Source of the DNA: Cylindrotheca closterium
Lineage: Eukaryota; Bacillariophyta; Bacillariophyceae; Bacillariales; Bacillariaceae
Assembly (NCBI GenBank): GCA_933822405.4
Contig: CAKOGP040000224.1
Span: 541,868-605,867, forward strand
DNA length: 64,000 bases
Direction of reading: 5' to 3'
Below the pieces are notes generated by a model. That model was not told the DNA's origin and did no database searches. It worked only from the letters and a program-made list of their open reading frames with translations. The translations under genes and the position numbers were made by a program. Positions within the stretch are counted from its first letter, which is position 1, and every line of letters begins with the position of its first letter. Positions 1 through 9,185 of this stretch are shown in pieces.

Positions 1-156
1 TGTGAGACCAAACCCTTTCAATATTCAGCGACCGTCCCTGTCATCACCATGATCACGACCACCATTTCTACTCTGTTCATCATGAATCATGACCTCGCAT
101 TACACGTAGTCGTTCCATCTCACGGAACAGCGAGCAATAAAGACGGATCCGCCAGT

Positions 157-231
157 CGACGATGCGACTGAACCAATATAATAAAACTATCAGTGTGTAG
201 GGTGTAGGACGATAGCGCCCCAGTCACATTA
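157..231 (+). repeat. Imperfect intergenic repeat, copy A
   Basis: The copy begins with a CGACGATGCGAC-like block followed by AACCAATA and ends in CCCCAGTCACATTA. It matches copies B (372-430) and C (542-602) in order and spacing, with substitutions and small indels. Its function is unknown. Confidence 0.55.
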
Positions 232-371
232 TTTTGTATGAGACCACGATCGCAAGTCATTCACATTTATAATATATATGGGCCATTTGCCAGTCCCGCA
301 GGACCGTGGAAACAATAGATCCGCTAATAAAGTTCTGAAACTGTGCATGAAGTTCAAAAAACAATGCAAAA

Positions 372-430
372 ACGATGCGACCAAACGAATGAATCACTTC
401 AACCATGCGACAAGTGTCGGAGTCACATTA
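372..430 (+). repeat. Imperfect intergenic repeat, copy B
   Basis: The copy opens with CGATGCGACCAAACGAAT, has a central CAACCATGCGAC segment, and ends in GAGTCACATTA. It is the shortest and most diverged of the three copies. Confidence 0.5.
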
Positions 431-541
431 CTACATGGTACTCTTCTGAGGGTGGCGGTCGTTTTCAGTAGGGGTCGGTCCTGTGGGACCGACCCGACGG
501 AAGCGTTTCGTCTGTGGGTGGATGATAAAAGATACGTCAGT

Positions 542-602
542 GGACGATGCGTCCAAACCAATACCTTTCACCATGCATACGACGATTGCCCCAGTCACGT
601 TA
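542..602 (+). repeat. Imperfect intergenic repeat, copy C
   Basis: The copy opens with GACGATGCGTCCAAACCAATA, has CACCATGCATACGACG in the middle, and ends in GCCCCAGTCACGTTA. It shares the start and end blocks with copy A and the CACCATGC block with copy B. Confidence 0.55.
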
Positions 603-831
603 GCGTTCTCCTTCTTTAGTAGCTTTTATATTATAGTATTGGTATGTGGGGTAAACGGTTATTGCAGTTTCCTGTTGATATTGTACTACATCTATTTATT
701 TCATTTGTAGTATAATATTGTTTTGTTACTGTTATTCTTATTCTTGTTAGTAGCCAACGGACACCTCTCCCTGGTATGTAAAAAATGGGGTGTTATGATC
801 CTGTTGGTACAAACCAAACACATGTGCTGTG

Positions 832-1757
832 CTAATGCGTTTTCTTGAAGGACCGATAGTCGTGCAACATTTCTTCGATGGGTCTTGGTTCCAAGTCGAG
901 ATTCGAAACCGCAGTTGACGTAGTAGACCTCTCAGACCCATTGAATGGTGTCAGATGTCGGATATTAGTATCACCCGAGGCTAAATTTATTGCAGTCCCG
1001 AGTTCACCTTCTTGGTTGTCTTCTAGCCATGATGGCACGAAAGCGTTGCGACTTCTCCTTTGATCTGCTGTGATAGCACTAGCAGTCGTGTCATTCTGGC
1101 GCCTTTGATCTACCATTGCCTGTTGGAGTTGAACAATGGAAGCCGATCCACTTGATTTTGCTTCCTTTCGCTTTACCCTCCGATCGCCAGATTGATTCCG
1201 TCCAATATTCCTGCAAGCATCAATATTTCCTCTTTGAAATTCTTGATGGGCAAACACCATGTCTTCTTTCTTAAACCCCGCATCTTTCGAAAACCCATAT
1301 ATGTACAGCTGTAGACACAAGGGAGGCAAACCAAACAGAAGATGATAAGATTTCGCTCTGACATTGAAAATGTGGCCGATTGATGGCACATCATCATGGC
1401 TTTCAACATTCTTACCTGTCGTGTAAAGGACTCAAGCTTGGTCTGTCGAAAGTACTTGGTCATGATTTCATCCCTAAACTTTGCCGGTTGATGTATCTGA
1501 AACCTCGCACCATCTGGTAACCAAGAAATTGTGTTTGAGTAGCCTTTGGACTCCGCCTCTTGAAGCAAGTCGTACAGAATGATGGGAAAGGATGTTGTTG
1601 GAGAACGCTTCCGCTTAAACCGTTTTCTTCCGTCAACTTCCTCCGTGGCAAGATCATCTGGGTGACTACGAACGAAACTCTCATCTTCTTTGACTGTCAA
1701 TGGGACGACCGACATGGTCGTCCTCGTTTCTTCATTGCGGGACATCATCATTATCAT
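832..1757 (-). CDS. Heat shock factor-type transcription factor (HSF gene 1)
   Basis: A DNA-binding transcription factor of the HSF family, 272 aa after splicing. Exon 1 is 1757-1416 and exon 2 is 1308-832; the 107-bp intron begins GTAAGA and ends CTACAG, phase 0. The HSF domain starts near residue 57 (SFPIILYDLLQEAESKGY) and runs through ISWLPDGARFQIH, TKYFRQTKLESFTRQ and, across the splice, LYIYGF and FAHQEFQRGN. The winged helix-turn-helix is thus complete. I see no long HR-A/B heptad array, only a short Gln-rich segment. The C-terminus holds PSWLEDNQ and then DLEPRPI, both echoed in HSF gene 2 at 12938-13838. The first in-frame Met is used as start. Family assignment is firm; target genes cannot be inferred. 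Confidence 0.9.
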
Positions 1758-2066
1758 TGTGTCTTTATGTCCATTTTTCGGAACTGGTGGGGATTCTCGT
1801 GTGGAAGCGGAGTTCTCGTTGGAAAAAAGGAACCTTAAATGTCCAACCAGAAGCCCAATAAAGAATAGTAGCAGTCACTTATGCAAAAGTTGGCGAATAA
1901 CGATCTCCTGGAAAGCCACATATTGAAAAGTCGGATCGGCAGTCAATCGAACGACCTGGAAAGTTTCGGCTAGAGTCAAACCTACGTGGCCAAATAGTAA
2001 ACAGAACCCCCATCCCCGGAATCTCAGAATTAAGTGATCAACATCGATATATGTACACAACGCTAT

Positions 2067-2210
2067 CAAATTGAAAATGAGGGACACTGCGATTGCAAAA
2101 ACCGGAATCCGAACAATTTGGACAGGAGTTTGAACTAGACCTTAAAAAACGTCTTAAGCTAGAGTATTTTGTCGCCATTGTCACCAATGAGAACTACAAC
2201 CAAACATAAT
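2067..2210 (+). pseudogene. Gene relic, copy 1 of a degenerate duplication
   Basis: A short plus-strand frame reads ESEQFGQEFELDLKKRLK followed by LEYFVAIVTNEN and a stop at about 2208. An upstream in-frame TGA near 2075 leaves only about 40 codons. The DNA matches 2316-2455, with a core of about 39 nearly identical bases (2162-2200 versus 2402-2440). I do not recognise the family; it could equally be a non-coding repeat. Confidence 0.35.
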
Positions 2211-2315
2211 GTGGCAGTCGAAACCTTAAATATGCGGGAAGTATTGATATGCAGGGTTGGCATAGCGCTCTTTTGAACATTGGCTTGAGGTCCTGCACGA
2301 AAAGAAAACTGAGGC

Positions 2316-2455
2316 ACAAATTCAAAATAAGGAGCAAACCGAATGGAATCCGAACTTTGCGAAGATTTGACGTGAATAATCTAACGTCATGGGGGAAGCT
2401 GGAGTATTTTGTCGCCATTGTTACCAATGAGAACTGCAACACAAATAGTGCCACA
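2316..2455 (+). pseudogene. Gene relic, copy 2 of a degenerate duplication
   Basis: The segment has the same KLEYFVAIVTNEN core as copy 1 but the preceding part has shifted frame, with a TGA soon after ESELCEDLT. It lies about 240 bp from copy 1 in the same orientation, which suggests a tandem duplication followed by decay. Confidence 0.35.
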
Positions 2456-2624
2456 AATAGTGCATACACTCTACTTTGAACTTGGTGTGCAAGCTTTGAT
2501 AGTTCGGATACTCTACATGTATTTGTGCACCACGCCAGAGCTCGGTTGAATACTGGAACGAAGAAGCGCTCTGGAACGGAGAACCTATTTTCGACACATA
2601 TATTCAATTTGCGAGGCTCATGGA

Positions 2625-3941
2625 TCATGGATGAACAAAACTACCCGAACGCGGCTCAAATACGAACAATACTGCATGGGCCTGTTCCAACGTTGCGCAA
2701 GAAATCTGATGACACTCACGACTATGCTCAGCTCCATGATTCATGCCCACTTTTGTGTCTTTGTCAATGACGTTGACTAAAGTCTCGTGTGGCCGTATCG
2801 TTTTCGTCAACTCTAACCCCACTAGACCTGCTTGCTCAATGATGTGTGCCTCGAGTGCCTGTTGTGGGGATGACGAATTTGTTTGGATTTCATCTTCCTG
2901 CTCGTTTTCATCTTTTGGCAAACAAAATCGTGGTACATGAGAAACAACGAGGGATCCATTCGGCTTTATCAACCACGCTGCTGTTTGTAGCAGTGGGGGT
3001 ATCATGGATATATCGTAGATGACATCTGCTGCCAACACAATGTCCATTGTCGACTCTTGCAATGATACTGTTTGATCCGTAGTGACGGTACCATCAATGT
3101 TTTTGACACTCGGCTCATCATCACTCTTCTTAGGATCATTTTGGTCCGGAAGGATTCCCCACGACAATGGTTTGCAATCATATAACTCGGGATCCAGCTG
3201 ATTCAGTTCGCAATTTTGCTTGGCTAGTTCCAGTGCTTCTGGATCATTGTCAGTAAAGATCACTTTTCGATAGGCAGGTTTGTCGTTTGTCTCACGCCTT
3301 ACGAGTGACGATAGTAGTGTGGCAATCGACGCCAATCCTGCTCCGCAACCAAGTTCGCAAATCTGAAGCATTTCGTCATCGTATTTTTCTTCTTTCTTGG
3401 AACCTTCTTCCCGCCCTTCACGGGAGTCAGTAGTTGCTAGCGGTGGTATCAGATCTTGTGCTACCAAATGGCAGAAGGCTATACATGCTAGCCATACCAA
3501 ACTTCCAGTTCCATCATAGAAGTCATCAAACTTGTAGTGGTCAGTGTCATCATAGTCGTTCTCATCAGCAGTTTCTTCATGATTCATAGTCGTCTTTTCA
3601 TATAACATATCCAACGGCGTCATTTGCTGTTCGGAATAACTGTCAAATACCAATGCTCGATTCGAATGCGGAAACAGATTCTTCATGGTGGATCGAACCA
3701 TGTTGTTTTCAAATGTGAGATCAAAGACGTTACTTCCGTCTGCATTCGTCCACGCTTCCTCTTGGATAACAACTCCTTTTTCACTATTTTCTTCCGCATG
3801 AGGTTCGGAAGCGTTCCCGATATGTTCATCAAAGCTTGGTTTCGTTACGCCACTGTTGTGTGTCATATTATCATTGCTCTCGATAGAACAAATAAGGTGC
3901 TTTCTTCCGTGTGTAATATTGAGGTCACGAAAATGGTTCAT
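2625..3941 (-). CDS. Class I SAM-dependent methyltransferase, METTL21/Methyltransf_16-like
   Basis: A 438-aa protein predicted to transfer a methyl group from S-adenosylmethionine, most likely to lysine in a protein substrate. Visible motifs in order: TGSLVWLACIAFCHLVA ahead of the fold; ELGCGAGLASI (motif I, about residues 194-204); FTDNDPEALELAKQN (SAM-binding acidic loop, about 228); a WG turn; and MDIVLAADVIYD (about 296), the DxVLxxDVIY signature of the Methyltransf_16 group. The first 120 residues are hydrophilic and unlike the family. Two low-complexity insertions, one after the VWLA segment and one before DIVLAADV, lengthen the domain relative to the usual 220-300 aa. No intron is needed. 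Substrate is unknown. Confidence 0.85.
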   Translation of the reverse strand: MNHFRDLNITHGRKHLICSIESNDNMTHNSGVTKPSFDEHIGNASEPHAEENSEKGVVIQEEAWTNADGSNVFDLTFENNMVRSTMKNLFPHSNRALVFDSYSEQQMTPLDMLYEKTTMNHEETADENDYDDTDHYKFDDFYDGTGSLVWLACIAFCHLVAQDLIPPLATTDSREGREEGSKKEEKYDDEMLQICELGCGAGLASIATLLSSLVRRETNDKPAYRKVIFTDNDPEALELAKQNCELNQLDPELYDCKPLSWGILPDQNDPKKSDDEPSVKNIDGTVTTDQTVSLQESTMDIVLAADVIYDISMIPPLLQTAAWLIKPNGSLVVSHVPRFCLPKDENEQEDEIQTNSSSPQQALEAHIIEQAGLVGLELTKTIRPHETLVNVIDKDTKVGMNHGAEHSRECHQISCATLEQAHAVLFVFEPRSGSFVHP

Positions 3942-4124
3942 ACGGTCATTGTGACATCACGTACCTGCGGACAGGCGAAAAAATGAGACAAGGCACTACT
4001 ATAGCTTCAAAATGTCAACGATGATGATTCAATGCAAACAGTTCTATTTACACTACAGTACTCCATCAACCAAATTCAACCAACTGCACGACGGTAATTA
4101 TGGTTCAGCTAATCGCTTACTACA

Positions 4125-5549
4125 TCATCCCATCTGATTTACATATATCATCTTTTCCTTGGGCGTGAAGCTGGCCACAAATGCCTCGATTCTTTTTTGA
4201 AACCAAGACTTGAGGGCACTAAAGAAACGACCCAAACTCTCTCCAAACTTGCGCTTTTTCTCCTCCACTTCAAAATCTTTGTCCTTTTCACTGTTTCCAC
4301 TGGCAGTTGGTGTAGTTTGCATGGACTTGCCCCCATCTCCATAGATCATTTCCTTGGCCACTTTTAGATTGTCATCATGGTCGTTGTCGTCATCATGATG
4401 GTGGTCATCGTCCGCATCTTCGACCGTCGTTACCACATGACCAGGCCGTTTTTCAATACCAATGGCAGTATCCAAAGTGACATCAGACAATCTTTTTTCC
4501 GCATGCAATGACGCCTCCAAGGACGCACCAGATGGCCGTTTCGTATTAATTTCTCTAGACAAATGCTGGTCTTTGGAAGTATCATCAGTTTCACTTTCGG
4601 ATATTTCTTCTTGCAACTGTTGTTGTTGTTGCTGTTGCTGCTGATGTTGCTCCTCTGTGTACTCTTGTAAAGAGGTGCGAAAGAACTCCAGTCGCTCCTT
4701 GATGGCTCCATGAACATCATTTTCATTGAATGTTTGCGGCAAATCTTTTTGAAAGCTGATTCGTTTGGCGGTATTGTCTCCTCCCAAATCGTTTCGTTCC
4801 GCACTACTATCAATTCCAAAGGGCGACTTTTTGCTCAACACTTCATAATTTATGGAAGCCCTATGCAATTCTTGGCGCAATTCAGTGATTTCCATATCCG
4901 AATCAAACTTTGTGGATAGTTCCTTTAGTTCCCTCAAAGCTCTTTCGGATGGTTTCTTGAACAGTTTGTTGGATGGTACTTGCTTCTTATCTCCATTATT
5001 GGGTTGCTGGGGATCAGATGCCGATGCAACAGAGGTTGCACTTGCTCGTCGGATGCTAGACGGCTTGATGACTTCTCCGTCATCGTTGTTACTATCTTTG
5101 GAAGGTTTCATCCAAGAGGAGTCGGAAGTGAAACTTGTTCTCTTTTTCGGAACAATAGCACCTGGGGATTTCCTCGAGGACGAGGAATATTCCGAAGACA
5201 AACTCAATCGCTTTTTGGCTTCTTGAACCGGTGACGGTGATGATGGCATCACTGTTTTTGACGGTACTCTTGGTGATGGCATCACGTATCGTTCCGATGG
5301 CGTAGCAATCATTTTTCGTGCTCGATCAAATTCATCATTCTTCTTTTCCGCAACTTCTTCAAAGGCGATGATATCATTGATATTGTCCTCTAAGGTGTCA
5401 AAGGATGCAGCGACCAGTTCCTGAAGAGAAGTATTTGTACTAGTAGTGCCAACATTCGTATTGGTATTGGTACTAGTACTCGTACTGACAGTGGGAGGTC
5501 TGTTCCTGGTGGCGCTACTGCCGCTACCGTTCTTTGGAGGAAGTCTCAT
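4125..5549 (-). CDS. Unknown Ser/Thr-rich protein with polyQ tract and acidic segment
   Basis: A single-exon frame of 474 aa that I do not recognise. The N-terminus is Ser/Thr/Asn-rich with a run of Thr-Ser/Thr-Asn repeats. A helical stretch (RALRELKELSTKFDSDM then EITELRQELHRAS) in the middle may form a coiled coil. A polyQ run of nine lies near 4610-4640, followed by an Asp/His-rich segment. The C-terminus (GRFFSALKSWFQKRIEAFV) looks like an amphipathic helix that could touch a membrane. It shares a 282-bp divergent intergenic region with the HA-repeat gene. Confidence 0.65.
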   Translation of the reverse strand: MRLPPKNGSGSSATRNRPPTVSTSTSTNTNTNVGTTSTNTSLQELVAASFDTLEDNINDIIAFEEVAEKKNDEFDRARKMIATPSERYVMPSPRVPSKTVMPSSPSPVQEAKKRLSLSSEYSSSSRKSPGAIVPKKRTSFTSDSSWMKPSKDSNNDDGEVIKPSSIRRASATSVASASDPQQPNNGDKKQVPSNKLFKKPSERALRELKELSTKFDSDMEITELRQELHRASINYEVLSKKSPFGIDSSAERNDLGGDNTAKRISFQKDLPQTFNENDVHGAIKERLEFFRTSLQEYTEEQHQQQQQQQQQLQEEISESETDDTSKDQHLSREINTKRPSGASLEASLHAEKRLSDVTLDTAIGIEKRPGHVVTTVEDADDDHHHDDDNDHDDNLKVAKEMIYGDGGKSMQTTPTASGNSEKDKDFEVEEKKRKFGESLGRFFSALKSWFQKRIEAFVASFTPKEKMIYVNQMG

Positions 5550-5831
5550 GCCTGATGGTTGACACCTCGAAAGCAGAAACGGAAGATAGTTGCAAGAGCA
5601 CTCGCTTCCAACATGCGCACTGAGGATTTAGGATTTATTTCTTCAGAAACTCATCTGAACATTTTGAATTTTGTCGAACAAGCCAAGCCAGCCTCGCCAT
5701 CGCTTCGCCAGCACGCCATACTACCCAAATTTATTTCAACTTGAAACTGCTTGCGTGCATCCTCATTGCGCGTTCGACTGACTGACTGACTGACTCGCAC
5801 CTCAATTCCCCGCGCGGAAGCAGATGATGAA
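5550..5831. promoter_or_regulatory. Divergent intergenic region between two genes
   Basis: These 282 bp separate the start of the minus-strand polyQ gene from the plus-strand HA-repeat gene, so both promoters must lie in or near it. It contains a (GACT)n run at about 5775-5794. No known core promoter motif stands out. Confidence 0.35.
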
Positions 5832-8800
5832 ATGAATATTATGATAAAAAAAAGCAAGCTATTCGTACAGTACCGGTATTATAGAAACCAGAACACTACC
5901 ACTGCGTACAATCAACGGTTGAATCAATCATCACTAAAAGAAGTCATGTGGGAGCAACACATACAAGAACTGAAAGACTTCAAGCAACAGCATGGGCATT
6001 GTCGGGTTCCAAAAGACGATGAAGAACACAAAACGTTGTCAACTTGGATTCAGAAGATTCGTTCTTCCTTCGCACGATTGCAGCGTCAAGAGGAACCCGA
6101 GATTGACTTGACGGAGGAGCGCATATCCGAGCTGAAATCTATCGGCCTTCGTATATCCTTGGTGGACTCAGAGGGTCGATGGAAACGCCGTCTGAAGGAA
6201 CTCATCGAATTCAGACGTATCAATGGGAATTTTCAAGTTCCACGGAATTGCAAAGAGTTCCCGCATCTTTCGAGTTGGCTCACGAAGCTTCGAATCACGC
6301 ACAACAAGCGTCAGAGAGGAGAAGATATTTCTATATTGATGGAGACGCAGCTGTCTAAGCTTGAAAAGATTGGTTATGACTTTCGGAACGTTCAGAACTT
6401 GCGTCAAAGCATAAGCAGCAGCAACAGCAATACCAGCCGGGTACGAACCAAAGGAAATCAACGTAGCCGCGATCATTATGATGTTCGCTGGAACCAGAGG
6501 GTACAAGAATTGGCAAAATTCAAAGAAGAAAATGGTCACTTCGAAGTCCCAGGCCATGTCGAAGCGTACAATCAATTGCATTATTGGATGACAAATAATC
6601 AGCACCACCACAATCTCCTCGAGAGAGGCGAGGAAACTAGCCGACTGACAAGTGCACGCCTGTCACAGCTGAGGGCAATAGGCTTTACTTTCAACGCTGA
6701 AACTACTAAAAATACGCAGCTGCAACGTGGCCCCGATGTAGACAATGCTCGTTGGAACCAACGGGTAGGAGAATTGCAAAAGTTCAAAGAAGAACATGGT
6801 CACTTCGAAGTCCCGAACAATTCTGAAGCGTACAGTCAATTGTGTGCCTGGGTTAGGACAAATCAACACCATTATAACCTCCTCAAGAATGGTGAGAAGA
6901 CCAGCCGTCTTACAAGTGAGCGCATATCGCAGCTGACGGCAATAGGCTTCGAATTTGCTGACACCACTACTACAGAGCGGAAACCATGGAATGAAAGATT
7001 GCAAGAGTTGAAGGATTTTAAGGACACTCATGGGCATTTCAATGTTCCATACAATGATGAAAAACACCAAGCTTTGAGCAACTGGATAAGGAACAATCAA
7101 GCTGCATATAACAAATTTCAGCAAGGAGAAAGGAGTGCCATGACAAATGAGCGATTGTCTCGGCTTGAAGAAATTGGATTCTTTTTCAGAGATGCTGCAA
7201 AAAGAAAAACGCCTCCAAAAGGCTCCGTTGGTCCCAGATGTCCCAATTCGCGATGGAGTCAGAGGGTACAAGAGCTGAAGGAGTTCCATGACGCTCACGG
7301 TCATTTTAATGTCCCTATGAACGTCGAAAGATATAAGCCGTTGGCAAACTGGATGCTTAATAATCGAACCCATTACCAGAATCTTCGGAAAGGGGTGAGA
7401 AGCAGCCGATTAACAAGTGAAAGGTTGGTTGAGCTGATGGAAATGGGCTACAAATTCAATCCACCAACAGCGAGAAGGCTCGATTCCAATGATATCAATG
7501 TGCCATCGAGCCCAAATGAACGATGGAACTACCAGATAAAACAGCTAAAGGATTTCTACGACCAACACGGACACTTCAAGGTGCCAAGCAATGTAGCAGC
7601 GTACACGTCATTGAGCAATTGGATGGCGCATAATCAAACAGAGTACAACAAGATACAAAAGGGAAGGAAAGGTAGCCGCCTGACAGATCAAAGGATGGCT
7701 CAACTGAAATCCATCGGCTTCACATTCACTGAGCCCAATCCGTTTTGTCCCAATGCACCAGCATGCCCAATCGATCGATGGGATCAACGTTTCAACGAGC
7801 TGAAAAGTTTCATTGAGGAACACGGGAACTTCAAAGTTCCACGTGATACAGAAGTGTACAAGTCTTTGGAATCTTGGCTTACCAATAATCAGACAGAGTA
7901 TAACAACATCCAAAGAGGAATGGAAAGCAGTCGGCTCAAAGATGAACGGATTGCTCAACTCGAATCAATTGGCTTCAAATTCAGTCTGCCTGCAGGCTCG
8001 GTTGAACGATGGAACAAGCGGGTACAAGAGCTAAAAGACTTCAAAGAAGAACATGGACACTTTCAGGTTCCCAAAAGTTCGGAAACGTACAAGTCGCTGA
8101 GAACCTGGCTTCAGAAGAGTCAGACAGAGTACAACAAGATCCAAAAAGGAATCAAGAGTCATCTCCTGACAGATGAACGGATTGCTCAACTCGAGTCCAT
8201 TGGGTTTCATTTTGGAGATACAGAGAAGGAGAACCTAGAATGGAATAAACGGCTGCAGGAACTCAAGCAATTTAAAGTAGCCCTTGGTCACTTTGATGTC
8301 CCCGATGATGACGCAGATTACCAACACTTGAGACATTGGCTAGCGACGAATCAAGAAGAATACAACAAGATACAACGCGGGAAGAAAAGCACTCATCTCA
8401 CACCTGCTCGATTGTTACACCTGCGAGAGATTGCATTCCAATTTAACAGCGCCGTCCCAGAAGACTCAATTGACTGTGAAGGAAGTTGCCAAGACTCATG
8501 TGAATCCAAATCCGATGCAGACGAAGAAGCCAAGGACACTATGGAATATGAATCCATCGAAGATGAAGAGAGTCGCCAAGGAGCTTTGCTGCACTCGATT
8601 GAATCCAAATCCGGTTCACATGAAGAAGGGCAATTTAACGATTGGAACACGAGTCAACCGACAAGTCCTGGTGTACCCGGACCTGAGAATGCAACGTACC
8701 ATGAGGCGGTACCCGAAAGGGCCAGTATCATAGTTGGCCAAATATTGCAAGAAAAAGGACAAAATCTTCAGCAAACTGCAAGTACGATGAATTCAACGGA

Positions 8801-8981
8801 GGCTAATACGCCATCCTTTCTACTCGGACTAGACGATGCTGTCAATGAGATGATGGCGGAGATGAATCGAGTCGAGCTAGAACATGAAAAGGCCGAAGGA
8901 CATCGCAATACTATTAGGGTGAAGAAGCCAAATCTGTTTTGGTTGGATATTGGAGATTGTGATGGGATCGAATTCTTTTAG
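5832..8981 (+). CDS. Protein with ten helicase-associated (HA) domain repeats
   Basis: A single-exon frame of 1049 aa. Residues about 38-870 are ten tandem copies of the helicase-associated domain (PF03457-type), each about 70-75 aa with the pattern RWNxRVxELxxFKxxHGHFxVP, then WxxxNQxxYN, then LTxxRxxxLxxIGFxF. In sequence order the repeats begin near 5946, 6177, 6486, 6750, 6984, 7248, 7521, 7776, 8007 and 8238. Helicase domains are absent, so this is not a helicase; HA domains are thought to bind nucleic acid, and such arrays are common in diatoms. The last 170 residues are acidic and unstructured. The first Met is 5832, but ATG 5946 at the start of repeat 1 is also possible. Exact role unknown. 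Confidence 0.85.
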   Translation: MNIMIKKSKLFVQYRYYRNQNTTTAYNQRLNQSSLKEVMWEQHIQELKDFKQQHGHCRVPKDDEEHKTLSTWIQKIRSSFARLQRQEEPEIDLTEERISELKSIGLRISLVDSEGRWKRRLKELIEFRRINGNFQVPRNCKEFPHLSSWLTKLRITHNKRQRGEDISILMETQLSKLEKIGYDFRNVQNLRQSISSSNSNTSRVRTKGNQRSRDHYDVRWNQRVQELAKFKEENGHFEVPGHVEAYNQLHYWMTNNQHHHNLLERGEETSRLTSARLSQLRAIGFTFNAETTKNTQLQRGPDVDNARWNQRVGELQKFKEEHGHFEVPNNSEAYSQLCAWVRTNQHHYNLLKNGEKTSRLTSERISQLTAIGFEFADTTTTERKPWNERLQELKDFKDTHGHFNVPYNDEKHQALSNWIRNNQAAYNKFQQGERSAMTNERLSRLEEIGFFFRDAAKRKTPPKGSVGPRCPNSRWSQRVQELKEFHDAHGHFNVPMNVERYKPLANWMLNNRTHYQNLRKGVRSSRLTSERLVELMEMGYKFNPPTARRLDSNDINVPSSPNERWNYQIKQLKDFYDQHGHFKVPSNVAAYTSLSNWMAHNQTEYNKIQKGRKGSRLTDQRMAQLKSIGFTFTEPNPFCPNAPACPIDRWDQRFNELKSFIEEHGNFKVPRDTEVYKSLESWLTNNQTEYNNIQRGMESSRLKDERIAQLESIGFKFSLPAGSVERWNKRVQELKDFKEEHGHFQVPKSSETYKSLRTWLQKSQTEYNKIQKGIKSHLLTDERIAQLESIGFHFGDTEKENLEWNKRLQELKQFKVALGHFDVPDDDADYQHLRHWLATNQEEYNKIQRGKKSTHLTPARLLHLREIAFQFNSAVPEDSIDCEGSCQDSCESKSDADEEAKDTMEYESIEDEESRQGALLHSIESKSGSHEEGQFNDWNTSQPTSPGVPGPENATYHEAVPERASIIVGQILQEKGQNLQQTASTMNSTEANTPSFLLGLDDAVNEMMAEMNRVELEHEKAEGHRNTIRVKKPNLFWLDIGDCDGIEFF

Positions 8982-9185
8982 TCCAGCTTTACAAGTACTT
9001 TAAAAATGTACGTTGCAGAAAATCGTTCAGTATTTTATTGTTTCTTTCTATGATTACCTTGAAATTCGAATTCCCCTCCCTAATTGTTGGCTTGAATCGA
9101 AAGGCAGCGAATAGGCTCGCGATGAGTCTCCAACTCTTGGATGCATAGGGCCAATGTGTTGATTTCTATTGTGCTGTCACCTGAC

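Larger units (their letters stand above)
1..831. other. Intergenic, imperfect repeats, no gene supported
   Basis: No reading frame here has recognisable family content; the longest are about 75-113 codons and look like chance frames. The stretch holds three imperfect copies of a roughly 60-75 bp element (listed separately). The last 130 bases are T-rich and lie just downstream of the minus-strand heat-shock-factor gene, so they probably carry its 3' end. Confidence 0.5.
1758..2624. other. Intergenic with a degenerate duplicated coding-like segment
   Basis: The stretch lies between the start of HSF gene 1 and the end of the methyltransferase gene. It contains two related segments (2067-2210 and 2316-2455) that read as fragments of a coding frame on the plus strand but carry stops. 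No intact gene is supported. Confidence 0.5.

Noticed and set aside
2194..2628. Minus-strand 144-codon frame next to the methyltransferase
   Set aside because: It is antisense to the degenerate duplicated segment and overlaps the end of the methyltransferase gene; composition looks random.
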